Source of the DNA: Sulfobacillus thermosulfidooxidans
GTDB taxonomy: Bacteria; Bacillota; Sulfobacillia; Sulfobacillales; Sulfobacillaceae
Assembly (NCBI RefSeq): GCF_001280565.1
Contig: NZ_LGRO01000001.1
Location: 2,232,001 to 2,296,000 of the forward strand
Reading direction: 5' to 3'
DNA length: 64,000 nt
Shown: piece after piece, positions 1-8,400 of the stretch
Layout: every line of letters starts with the position of its first letter
Numbering within the stretch: position 1 is the first letter of the stretch
Notes under the pieces: generated by a model
The model's input: the letters and a program-made list of their open reading frames with translations, nothing else
Databases searched by the model: none
What the model was told of the DNA's origin: nothing
Program-made: the position numbers and the translations under genes

Positions 1-44
1 TTGTGGCACAAGTATTAGCCCGCGCTATTGTGGGCTAAGTGTGA

Positions 45-257
45 TCACCATTGTTCTAAGGCAATTCGCACATTTTGCATCGACTTACCGATTGCGTAAT
101 ATATGTCATTGCAAAATGTCATACGGCCCACCCAAAGGGCGTCGGCTAGCTTGCAAAACTCAAACACGCCGTCACTCTTCCACTGATCGTCTGGAATAGT
201 CCAGAGTGAATCGGGATTCATCCGATAATTATCCAAGAATTTGGCGTAATAAGTCAT
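45..257 (-). CDS. small hypothetical protein (70 aa)
   Basis: Function not recognised. The product is a soluble, aromatic-rich 70-residue protein (five Trp, several Tyr) with no membrane segment or signal peptide. The ATG at 257-255 is preceded on the minus strand by a G6 run that can act as a strong SD, but that run lies inside an inverted repeat (261-288), so translation may be controlled by RNA structure. Its neighbours on the right are another small minus-strand hypothetical gene and eroded DNA, which suggests an accessory region. The ORF is short, so a chance reading frame cannot be excluded. Confidence 0.45.
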   Translation of the reverse strand: MTYYAKFLDNYRMNPDSLWTIPDDQWKSDGVFEFCKLADALWVGRMTFCNDIYYAIGKSMQNVRIALEQW

Positions 258-260
258 AAA

Positions 261-288
261 AATCCCCCCAATATGGTCTTGGGGGATT
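261..288 (-). promoter_or_regulatory. hairpin that buries the SD of the 45-257 gene
   Basis: On the minus strand AATCCCCCAA pairs with TTGGGGGGATT (one bulged base) around an 8-nt loop. The right arm contains the G-run SD and is followed directly by five T and the ATG. The same element could work as an RBS-sequestering stem or a terminator-like stop just before the start codon. Seen directly; the regulatory role is inferred. Confidence 0.45.
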
Positions 289-671
289 ATACGGCAGAGA
301 CACTGTACTGCCTAGCCTAAAAAGGATTATTCCAGCGGACGATTCCGCACAGCCCGACGCACAGGGGCCGACGCACGAAAGACGACTTTCCAGTGATCCG
401 GATAGGACTTTACGTTAGGTAAATTGGTCGTTTTTCCGCTCCAAAAATCTAAAAAAGAAAGGATGACAAATATGTCTAGAAAACCGCGTGAACAAGAATT
501 GCTCGGCAACCTTATAGCCGTGGCAATCATTACTTTGTGCGTGGTATAAAGGCTCCGCACAGTTAGTGGGAATTTTAAGTTCCACCGTACAGTGGTTCGA
601 TAATTATTTAGCGCTACGTACTATTGGACAATGCAACGAGATCTGTAGCATTGTTCTCTCTGTAATGGAAC

Positions 672-1100
672 TTAAACGCAGTTTCCGTAATGGCAAAGAT
701 CAGTGGGTGACTTAATGCTAAATTTGCCTTTGTGTTGCATAACTTTAATGGCAATTGATAGCCATTTTGGTCGTAACTGTTCCGGGCTCGTCGAGGATAT
801 TCGGTTCATTTCAAAAAAGCCATCACCGGGTATTAGTGTGTCTTTCCGTATAACCAATGCAGTCAGATCAGGTAGATTATGGTTTAAACAATATAGCTCA
901 ATGCAATCCAATGCGGCAGGGCCCACTTTTCGATCGCCACCGACAGGGGTGCCTTGACTTGCAAGGAATTTATTTAAAGTGCTGTAGTATACGGTCGGAA
1001 TACCATCAATCGTGTCTGACTCAAAAAGTGCATTTCCGTTTAACAGTTGCACCAAAGCCACCCACGCCACCTGATTAGCAGCACAATTCCCTTTTGCCAT
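672..1100 (-). CDS. hypothetical protein (142 aa)
   Basis: Function not recognised. I start it at the ATG at 1100-1098 (MAKGNCAAN), because a run of seven G sits about 7 nt upstream; a longer frame to 1127 lacks such a signal. The protein is soluble, with alternating hydrophobic segments, a GDGFFE motif near residue 90-95 and no signal peptide or transmembrane helix. Its composition is that of a genuine globular protein, and this kind of short orphan ORF is common on plasmids and integrated elements. It is transcribed in the same direction as the 45-257 gene. Confidence 0.5.
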   Translation of the reverse strand: MAKGNCAANQVAWVALVQLLNGNALFESDTIDGIPTVYYSTLNKFLASQGTPVGGDRKVGPAALDCIELYCLNHNLPDLTALVIRKDTLIPGDGFFEMNRISSTSPEQLRPKWLSIAIKVMQHKGKFSIKSPTDLCHYGNCV

Positions 1101-1560
1101 AATAACCCCCCCGGCACTTGTTATCATTGTTAATATTATTAATACATTACAAAACCCGATGCAATCCCGTCATCATGCCACGGGTCACCAGTACCCCAAA
1201 CACGGACCAGAACGTATCGGATCGCCCTGCTACGCCGGTTCTTCGCCTGTGGGTGTGACCACCGTTATGCTCTGGGTCATCCTATTCCGAACAACGTTTA
1301 CGTCCACAGCGTTCGGGGACGGTGTAACCAATCCGCCATTCACCACAATTGCTGCTTTTAGTGTTCTCTGGACCACAATCATTGCAATCATTGCCTCGCA
1401 ACACTTTATGAGTAGTTTTCCGAAATTTGCCACGTCGTCCCCGTTCGTCGTTCGGTTTTTTTCAGATCGTTCGCATCGAACAAAACAATTAGATGGCTAT
1501 GTTTGGATTTGCTTGTTCGGCTTTGAGCAAGGCAAATAGCATCTCTCTTTCATAAAGAAC
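1101..1560. other. intergenic stretch, no gene recognised
   Basis: Open frames exist on both strands here (for example 1159-1539 plus) but none shows an SD, a recognisable domain or natural composition. I see no clear hairpin or repeat. It is probably decayed accessory DNA. Confidence 0.4.
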
Positions 1561-1992
1561 ATGCCAAAACAAACCAAGCCAAGGGAGTATATTTATACCA
1601 CGGATGACCCCAAAAAGTGAGAGGTCCAGCTAGATTACAGGGATCCGCTAACTGGAAAACGAATGCGCCCTAAGCACGCCGTGTATGGGCGAATGACTGA
1701 GGAAGAAGATTGCGAAACTGGTTCATTGCGGGCAGGGTTTTCCCTATGCGGAAAAAATCACGGTAACGGAACTACCAGAAAAATGGTAAAGGGCCAAAAG
1801 CACTGGATCAGGGGCACTGGGTCTGGGACAAAAAAGATTAGCGCGAAATCCATTGCAGGCTATCGGCCGCGGATAAAAGCGCTGAAGAGCGTGTGTGGCG
1901 CGGCAATAGTGCAACAATTTACGCTGCTGACTATAAATACCATTGTCGAACGTCTATGGCGGGAACATAGCGAGACGTGCATACCCCACTAA
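1561..1992 (+). pseudogene. possible tyrosine-recombinase N-terminal remnant
   Basis: From ATG 1561 the frame reads MPKQTKPREYIYTTDDPKK, then an in-frame TGA (1618-1620), then EVQLDYRDPLTGKRM and about 110 more residues in the same frame. The text after the stop resembles the arm-binding domain of phage-type integrases (Y-R-D-P-x-T-G-K-R), followed by a segment like the core-binding domain (AKSIAGYRPRIKAL, then a T-L-L-T-I-N-T-I stretch). The catalytic domain is absent. The call rests on motif resemblance only; the piece may be a decayed integrase from an old element in this gene-poor left end. Confidence 0.3.
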
Positions 1993-2452
1993 ATATGTAT
2001 GTACACCCTACGAAAAAAATGAAAGCGAAAGCAGTGTAAATTATCGACAAAAAAGTGAACAATCATTTAGGGGAAGCGATAATACCAACCTGTGGCAAAT
2101 CAGTCCTAATGGCTTTCCACACTATTGCTCCCACCGCCCGGGTTATATCTGGATCACGAATGGCACAACAACGGTCGAAGGGCAAGTCCTTGGAATGATT
2201 CCGTGAATTTATTACGGCCGGTGATGGACAACTCGTTGCTGCTAACCAGGTTGTCACAGATTTGAATTCGCGTGGGAAGATGAGACGCCCCCAGTCATTC
2301 GGACCGACTTATGCTGATGCTTTGGTAGTCACGACAGTCATAAGATTCTCGGCGATTAGTAAATGGATCTCCCAGTATAATGGGAAGAGTTAGTGGATTC
2401 GGGAGGAACAATTTTCCGGATCTAATTATGGAGAAAACGTGGGGGATTGCCA
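1993..2452. other. intergenic stretch before rmuC, no gene recognised
   Basis: Short frames on both strands (a 64-codon minus frame at 2063-2257, a 87-codon plus frame at 1943-2206) lack SD sites and recognisable motifs. The last 60 bases must hold the rmuC leader; I did not find a convincing promoter. Confidence 0.4.
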
Positions 2453-3943
2453 ATGGTTCTAGACATTATGGTCTCATTGTCGCTGCTCTTAAATTTAGTC
2501 ATGCTCATTTTATGGTTGACCGGCAATTTGGCCAAAAATGTCCAAGACTTTATTGCCCATCAGATGACGACATTGGAAAAAGGACAGGAACGCCTTGAAA
2601 AAACATTGCGCGAGGAAATGGCTCTGACTCGAGACGAATCTCTCAAGGCACAAAAAATGTTGCGAGACGAAGTCACGAATAATTTCAACGCGTTGAGAGA
2701 GAGACTCGTGAGTGATTTGGAGCATCAAGCTAAAAGCCAGCAAAACCAATTAGAAAATTTGCGTGATTTGCTGGGAAATACATTGACGCACATGAGTGAC
2801 ACAGCAAAAGAACGGTTTGACAATTTTGCCCGAGAAGCACTGCAATTATCCAACCAGCAAGATAAATATTTGCGTGCCCAGCTTCAAGAAATGGCGGTTC
2901 AACAAAAGAATCAACTCGATTCTTTTATGAAACAACTGAGTGAATTAACACAGATGAATGCCACCAAATTAGAACAAGTTCGCGAAACCGTCGAGACCCA
3001 ACTTATTACTTTACAAAAAGACAATAGCGAAAAGCTGGAACAAATGCGGGCGACAGTAGATGAAAAACTTCACCAGACCTTAGAACAACGATTAGGAGAA
3101 TCTTTTAAGCTGGTGAGCGAGAGGCTAGAACAAGTGCAAAAAGGATTAGGGGAAATGCAGAGTCTGGCGTCTGGTGTGGGTGATTTGAAAAAAGTCTTAA
3201 GTAATGTGAAAACACGGGGAACGCTGGGAGAAATTCAACTAGATCATCTTTTGGAGCAGATCCTCACGCCCGAGCAGTATGAGCAGAAAGTTGCGGTGAA
3301 AAAGGGCAGCCTAGAACGCGTGGATTTTGCCATTCGTCTTCCGGGTAAAGAAGATGTCCATGATACGGTGTTCCTACCCATCGACGCAAAATTTCCGTTG
3401 GAAGATTACCAGCGATTGGTAGAGGCAGAAGAATCCGGTGACGTGGCTTTAGCTATGGAATCTGCCAAAATGTTGGAGAACCGCATCAAGGCGGAAGCAA
3501 AAAGTATTCAGGAGAAATATATTAATCCTCCCCACACGACGGATTTTGCTTTAATGTTTTTACCCATTGAAGGCTTGTTTGCCGAAGTCTTACGAAGGCC
3601 TGGACTCTGGGAAATGTTACAACGGGAGTACCGAGTGGTGGTGACAGGTCCCACCACCATTACGGCCTTGTTAAACAGCTTGCAGATGGGCTTTCGCACC
3701 TTGGCAATTCAAAAGCGTTCCAGTGAAGTGTGGAAACTTCTTGGAGCAGTCAAAACTGAATTTGGCAAATTCGGCGATATCTTGGAGAAAACGCAAAAGA
3801 AACTGCAAGAAGCCAGTAATACGATAGATACTGCAGCAGCCCGTTCGCGTACTATTGAACGCAAATTACGAAATGTCGAAGCCGTTCCTCTTGGCGAAGC
3901 CGCTTCTCTCTTAGAGAATGTGGATGTCGGACTGCCGGATTAA
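2453..3943 (+). CDS. rmuC: RmuC-family DNA recombination protein
   Basis: RmuC proteins are membrane-tethered coiled-coil proteins with a restriction-endonuclease-like fold that limit rearrangements at inverted repeats. Here residues about 3-24 form a single N-terminal transmembrane helix, residues about 40-240 are a long Gln/Glu/Lys-rich coiled coil, and residues about 260-470 carry the RmuC domain (VKTRGTLGEIQLDHLLEQIL, PIDAKFPLEDYQRL, FLPIEGLFAEVLRRPGLWE). Length is usual for the family. I use ATG 2453, 7 nt after a GGGGG SD; a TTG at 2447 is also possible but too close to the SD. The gene stands alone and converges on the ABC exporter. Confidence 0.93.
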   Translation: MVLDIMVSLSLLLNLVMLILWLTGNLAKNVQDFIAHQMTTLEKGQERLEKTLREEMALTRDESLKAQKMLRDEVTNNFNALRERLVSDLEHQAKSQQNQLENLRDLLGNTLTHMSDTAKERFDNFAREALQLSNQQDKYLRAQLQEMAVQQKNQLDSFMKQLSELTQMNATKLEQVRETVETQLITLQKDNSEKLEQMRATVDEKLHQTLEQRLGESFKLVSERLEQVQKGLGEMQSLASGVGDLKKVLSNVKTRGTLGEIQLDHLLEQILTPEQYEQKVAVKKGSLERVDFAIRLPGKEDVHDTVFLPIDAKFPLEDYQRLVEAEESGDVALAMESAKMLENRIKAEAKSIQEKYINPPHTTDFALMFLPIEGLFAEVLRRPGLWEMLQREYRVVVTGPTTITALLNSLQMGFRTLAIQKRSSEVWKLLGAVKTEFGKFGDILEKTQKKLQEASNTIDTAAARSRTIERKLRNVEAVPLGEAASLLENVDVGLPD

Positions 3944-3958
3944 TTCTAGGGGTCTGGC

Positions 3959-5851
3959 TTATGGCGCTGTGCTTAAAGGCATTTGGGGATCAAATTGTTC
4001 ATGGTATAACTGGGCATATAAGCCTTGGGGATTTGTGGCCAGCAACTCATGGTGCGTCCCGCGTTCGACAATTTGACCCTGGTTGATTACGAGAATTTGG
4101 TCAGCCGCCAAAATTGTGGATAATCTGTGGGCAATAGCGATAACAGTGCGGCCCTGAAAGAGCCTGACCAAAGCTTCTCCAATGAGCCGTTCGGCGTGAC
4201 TGTCCAACGAGCTGGTTGCCTCATCTAACAGCAAAATGCGGGGATTACGCAATATGGCGCGGGCAATCGCCACGCGCTGTTTTTCGCCTCCCGATAAACG
4301 ATATCCCCGCTCACCTACTATCGTCTTGAGTCCTTGTGGAAGGCTTTTGACCACATCGCCTAATTGTGCCGCCTCGATGGCTTCTTGCACATCACGCTCA
4401 CTGGCTGTGGGTAGACCATAGCGGATATTGTCTTCTAATGTCGTGTGAAATAAAAAGACTTCCTGGGTTACAACAGCAATGACCCGGCGCAATACGTCTT
4501 CCCGGTACTGGGATAAGGGATGATGACCTAAGAGCACATGACCTTCATCGGGATCATAGAACCGTGCCGCCAAGGCTAAAATCGTACTCTTGCCTGCGCC
4601 GCTCGGACCGACTAAAGCCGTTAATTGGCCTGCTGGTGCCTCAAAATGGATATCTCTTAGGACCTGCTCAGAAGCTCTTGTGTTGGCATCCAAAGAGAGA
4701 GGTGATAACGACGGGTAGGAAAAGGACACATGTTCGAAAATAAGGCCTACAGGACTGTGAGGCGTGGGACCGGGTTCGGGAGCTGATACCAAAGGTTCCG
4801 GAACGGAAATTTTGAGATCGATAAAGCGAAAAATACGATCAAATACCGCTAACCCGCCGATAAGGGTGGTATTGGCTCCGGCTAACGCGGAGGCAGGAGT
4901 AAATAATTGGCCGAGATAGGTAGCAAACGCGACAATCGTGCCTAATTCGGCTTGATGCGTTAAGACCAGGTAGCCCCCATACCCATAAAGTAAGGCTGGA
5001 CCAAAAGCGGAGAGAATCTGAACAACTAAACCTAACCATTGCCCCACTAAACTTTGTTGAATTTGGGTGTGCCGCACCGCATCGCTCAAGGCGCGAAATT
5101 GACGGGCCTCCCGCTCTTTGGTGCCAAAACTTTTTACCACCAAAATCCCTGACAGGGTTAAGGTTTCTTCTAGATGGGCTGTCAATTGGCTAAGCGCCCG
5201 CTGCGCCTTGGTTATGACGCGGTAGGATTTCTGTCCATAGGCCATTACCGGCCAGGCAAAAGCAGGCAGGATAAAAAGAGCAATAATCGCTAAACGAGCA
5301 TTTAAATAGAACATGGTCCCGAGGGTTAATACAATCGTTAAGACATTGATGAACAAGCCACTTAATGTGCGGCTCAGAACGCGCTGGACGGCATTGAGAT
5401 CATTAATGAGGCGCGAGTGAATGTCGCCGGCCATGGTATGGGTAAAAAAATCAAGGCCCAAGTCCTGTGCGTGATTGTATAAAGCTGTACGCAAGTCAAA
5501 AATAATGCCTTGAGCCACGACCGTATTGAGATAATTTTGGGCCACGGTGATGATTGCTCGTGTAGCAGGTATGATAACAAGCAGGCTGGCTAGGGCAAAC
5601 AGTAAATGGAGATGGTGGTGGGCTAACGCCCGGTCAATAATGGCCCGGATAATTAAAGGCGGGATAAGCGATAAGATTACGCCCAGTGCCGTTAATCCCA
5701 AGACTATAAACAGTTTTCCTCGGTGCGGGCGAAGTGTTCTCCACAACCGTTTTGCTGTCTCAAGCCCAGGTTTTTCGCCATCTTTCATATAATCTAATGA
5801 ATGACGTTGTTCCCAAATGGAATGCATGGGACCCCCGCCAAATCCGTGCAT
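3959..5851 (-). CDS. ABC exporter, fused permease and ATPase (MsbA/multidrug type)
   Basis: Half-transporter that would homodimerise in the membrane and export lipids, peptides or drugs. Six transmembrane helices span residues about 50-340. The nucleotide-binding domain (about 375-610) has Walker A GPSGAGKST, a Q-loop in VTQEVFLF, signature LSGGEKQRVAIARAI, Walker B ILLLDEATSSLD and the H-loop AHRLS. ATG 5851 is chosen because GAGG lies 5-6 nt upstream; an in-frame GTG two codons earlier is the alternative. The N terminus is Gly/His-rich (MHGFGGGPMH). The substrate cannot be deduced. The gene is convergent with rmuC and follows the uppP-like gene in the same direction. Confidence 0.92.
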   Translation of the reverse strand: MHGFGGGPMHSIWEQRHSLDYMKDGEKPGLETAKRLWRTLRPHRGKLFIVLGLTALGVILSLIPPLIIRAIIDRALAHHHLHLLFALASLLVIIPATRAIITVAQNYLNTVVAQGIIFDLRTALYNHAQDLGLDFFTHTMAGDIHSRLINDLNAVQRVLSRTLSGLFINVLTIVLTLGTMFYLNARLAIIALFILPAFAWPVMAYGQKSYRVITKAQRALSQLTAHLEETLTLSGILVVKSFGTKEREARQFRALSDAVRHTQIQQSLVGQWLGLVVQILSAFGPALLYGYGGYLVLTHQAELGTIVAFATYLGQLFTPASALAGANTTLIGGLAVFDRIFRFIDLKISVPEPLVSAPEPGPTPHSPVGLIFEHVSFSYPSLSPLSLDANTRASEQVLRDIHFEAPAGQLTALVGPSGAGKSTILALAARFYDPDEGHVLLGHHPLSQYREDVLRRVIAVVTQEVFLFHTTLEDNIRYGLPTASERDVQEAIEAAQLGDVVKSLPQGLKTIVGERGYRLSGGEKQRVAIARAILRNPRILLLDEATSSLDSHAERLIGEALVRLFQGRTVIAIAHRLSTILAADQILVINQGQIVERGTHHELLATNPQGLYAQLYHEQFDPQMPLSTAP

Positions 5852-5953
5852 ACCCACCTCGTGTCACCTCTTTGGTTACGTTCTTTTGTCTATCATACCC
5901 TTAGCAGGTTGTGACATGAGACCAAAACCCGTAATCTTTGAGTCCACAGGGGT

Positions 5954-6772
5954 TTAATGAATGAGGATAACTCCTAGGAGTCCCACAGCAATAGAGATCC
6001 AAGCAAACTGGGAAAGATTGTGCAGGCGAAAATATCGCAACAAAAATTTTGCCGAGAACCAGGCAGTAATCCCGGCTAAGACACCGCCAATTAAGGACGG
6101 AACAAGCAATCCATGGAGTCCCCCGTGCAATTTGGGCAATTCTAAGACGCTTGCGGCTAGGATAATGGGAGTGGCTAGCAAGAAGCTAAAGTGAGCAGCG
6201 TCTTCAAAGGATAGCCCTTGACCCACTCCACCGGTCATCGTTGCGCCAGAACGGGACAATCCAGGAATTAAGGCTAAAATTTGGAACAATCCAATCTTAA
6301 AGGCGGAGCCCACACTTAAGCGCTGCAAAGGAATCTTTCGACTGCGGCGATTTTGATACCACCGGTCTCCCCCAAACATAATGAGACCATTGACAACGAG
6401 AAAAATTGCCGCAAGCAGGGGCTTGGAAAAGAGGTGTTCCAAGGGATGTTTTAAAATCAGACCGACCAGCCCTGTGGGAATCGTACCCCAAATAAGCAAC
6501 CAGGCTAGACGCCCATCATCAGTGTGCGTGCCTTTCAGCCATAAAAACCAGCCACGCACGATACGAATCCACTCGTGACGAAACAGCAACAACAGGGCAA
6601 TGGCCGTTCCTGCGTGCAAGGCCACTAAGAAAGGCAAATATCGAGAACCTTGTGTGGGAACTTGAAGATGGATAACATGGGGCAAGATCACTAACAATCC
6701 CAACGACGAAAACGGAAACAGTTCAGCAAATCCTTGAATCAAACCCAAAATGACTGCACTGATTAATGGCAC
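5954..6772 (-). CDS. uppP: undecaprenyl-diphosphatase (UppP/BacA family), variant active site
   Basis: UppP dephosphorylates undecaprenyl diphosphate to recycle the cell-wall lipid carrier. The 272-residue polytopic protein has the family's two conserved regions: QGFAELFPFSSLGLL near residue 14-28 and PGLSRSGATMTGG near 170. The GTG start at 6772 lies about 9 nt after AAAGGAG. Family members usually have a His after the SSxG motif (SSSGH or SSLGH); here the residue is Leu, so catalysis may be altered. The Glu of the first motif and the Arg/Ser of the second are kept. Assignment to the family is firm, full activity less so. Confidence 0.85.
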   Translation of the reverse strand: MPLISAVILGLIQGFAELFPFSSLGLLVILPHVIHLQVPTQGSRYLPFLVALHAGTAIALLLLFRHEWIRIVRGWFLWLKGTHTDDGRLAWLLIWGTIPTGLVGLILKHPLEHLFSKPLLAAIFLVVNGLIMFGGDRWYQNRRSRKIPLQRLSVGSAFKIGLFQILALIPGLSRSGATMTGGVGQGLSFEDAAHFSFLLATPIILAASVLELPKLHGGLHGLLVPSLIGGVLAGITAWFSAKFLLRYFRLHNLSQFAWISIAVGLLGVILIH

Positions 6773-7009
6773 ACTTACCGACTCCTTTAGGCAGTTTCAT
6801 CAAAACAACATAATGTCCTCCATATTACAATATTCGACGTATATGAAACGAAATTAAATTTTGACAGGATGATTGATGAAAGCAAAATTCCCGAAGAAAG
6901 TGAGGCGAATCTCTTTTTACCCGAGTCCGCCGTGATGCATTATGATAAGCTCAACACAGAACCATAAATGTATCGGTACGGTTTGTTGGCACCCAGAAAT
7001 GGAGGATAT

Positions 7010-7384
7010 ATGCCGCCCACCAGAGCTATGGTCAATAAAAATGATATTCTCGCTATTATTCAAGCGAATCGAGCCTTGGGAGCAGATTATGATGAACACA
7101 CGGCCGATCAAATTTATGATTTGATTCAAAAAACTGCAGGGACTCGTGAATTGACGCCAGATACGCTGATGCATTATCTGCAGCAATTGCCTGAAAAAGA
7201 GCGTAAAAAGCTTCTTCGCCCGTTTATGAAACGAAAACACTCGCGATTAGGTCATGTGTCCGCTATTATGGCGCTCTCCATTCCGCTTCTTTTGATTGCT
7301 GGACTGATTGCTCATCAAGTGGGAATCTTTGCGGTTTTGGGCTTTGATGCCTTGGTTATTATTTTGATGGAGGGCCTTGACTAA
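7010..7384 (+). CDS. small membrane protein, hypothetical (124 aa)
   Basis: Not recognised as a named family. The ATG at 7010 follows GGAGG by 4-5 nt. Residues 1-80 are charged and helical, ending in the basic stretch KERKKLLRPFMKRKHSR; residues about 85-122 form two closely spaced hydrophobic helices separated by a short His-containing turn, so the protein probably sits in the membrane with a cytoplasmic N-terminal domain. It is divergent from the uppP-like gene. Its last codons lie at the left edge of the IS200/IS605 element, so the original C terminus may have been changed by that insertion. Confidence 0.6.
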   Translation: MPPTRAMVNKNDILAIIQANRALGADYDEHTADQIYDLIQKTAGTRELTPDTLMHYLQQLPEKERKKLLRPFMKRKHSRLGHVSAIMALSIPLLLIAGLIAHQVGIFAVLGFDALVIILMEGLD

Positions 7385-7622
7385 TCGTTTTGTCAAAAGC
7401 CGAGAGCCCATGATGCGAATACATCACCCATGCTTGAACAAACCACTCGCGCATTCCCCCTCGTGGGCAGCGCCAACCGCTAAAAATTTCCCGGAATACC
7501 TCTCGCAGGACTTCCAGCATTGCCGGCGTGAGTGTCTTACGGCGGTATTTGGTCACAAAAACGATATGCAACCGAAGGGAATAAACAGCGTGAGAAGCTG
7601 ACATCATAATATTTTCGTCCAT
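7359..7622 (-). pseudogene. IS200/IS605 TnpA transposase remnant
   Basis: The N-terminal 45 residues match the start of IS200-type HUH transposases (SASHAVYSLRLHIVFVTKYR then RKTLTPAML). After REIFSGWRC the sequence stops resembling the family: the HUH motif segment and the catalytic-Tyr helix are missing, and the frame runs about 30 unrelated residues to a stop. The gene has therefore lost its catalytic core, most simply by an internal deletion. It is divergent from tnpB with about 50 bp between the starts, the arrangement of IS605 itself. The element cannot move with this copy. Confidence 0.75.
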
Positions 7623-7673
7623 GGGAACTTAATGATACAAGGGTATTAGCAGGCAGAACAAGGGGGTGAGCAC

Positions 7674-8393
7674 CTGTACAAGGGATATAAATTCCGTCTC
7701 TATCCCAGCAAAGAACAAGAGAACATTTTATTGCGCTGGATCGGATGCCAGCGTCTCATCTATCACGCCAAAGTGCAAGAAGATCGTTACTTCCGCAAAT
7801 TTCAGCGCCGGATGGTTGGTCTCGCGGGAGAGAAGCCCCCGGTCGATCAGCGGTACAGCCATTTCATCACAGAACAGACCGCTTTTCTCCGGGAAGTGCC
7901 CTCCCAGGTTTTGCGCAACGGCGCGGTCCGCTGGCAGCAAGCCTACACCCGATTTTTTCAGGGATTGGGCGGGCGGCCCACCATCAAAAGGCGCGGCGGA
8001 AAGCAGTCGGTATGGCTTACGCGGGAATTGTTCACTTTTGCTCCAGAAACCAACCCAAATACCGGAGACGGTCTTCACTATCACTTGCATGTTGGCACGC
8101 CGAAATTTCCTGTAGGCGTCATCTCTTACAACGCACACCGCCCGCATCGGATTCCCGCATCCATCCACATTTCCGTCGAAGGGGGCCGATGGTTCGTTGC
8201 GTTCAGTGCCGAGGATGAGGCCGTCGCGTTACCGGACGGTGATCCGGATCAGGGGATCGAACGCATCGCCGAGAACTTTCGGCGGATGTCGGAGGACCAA
8301 CTTTTCGCCCGGACCCTGGGCGCGGATCGCGGGGTAGCCAAACCGCTCGCCATATCCGATGGGCGGATGTTTGATCTCCGTCCCATCCAAAAA
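7674..8393 (+). pseudogene. tnpB: TnpB nuclease gene, 5' part (split by IS66)
   Basis: TnpB is the RNA-guided nuclease of IS605 elements and the ancestor of Cas12. This part encodes about 240 residues, from YKGYKFRLYPSKEQENILL through the wedge/REC-like region to the first RuvC motif LGADRGVAKPLAISDG with its catalytic Asp. The in-frame start after a TAG at 7647 appears to be CTG at 7674, behind GGGGGTGAG; no ATG, GTG or TTG lies in frame near that SD. The frame reaches the 8-bp duplication and continues in phase in the 3' part at 10873. It is disrupted only by the IS66 insertion. Confidence 0.85.
8386..8393. repeat. left copy of IS66 target-site duplication (TCCAAAAA)
   Basis: TCCAAAAA immediately precedes the left terminal repeat of the IS66 element and recurs exactly at 10865-10872 after its right end. 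Eight base pairs is the standard duplication length for IS66. Confidence 0.95.
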
Positions 8394-8400
8394 GTAAGCG

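Noticed and set aside
327-560. 77-codon minus-strand frame
   Set aside because: No SD before any start and no motif; probably chance.
1159-1539. 126-codon plus-strand frame
   Set aside because: No SD, unnatural composition and no recognisable motif; it lies in eroded DNA.
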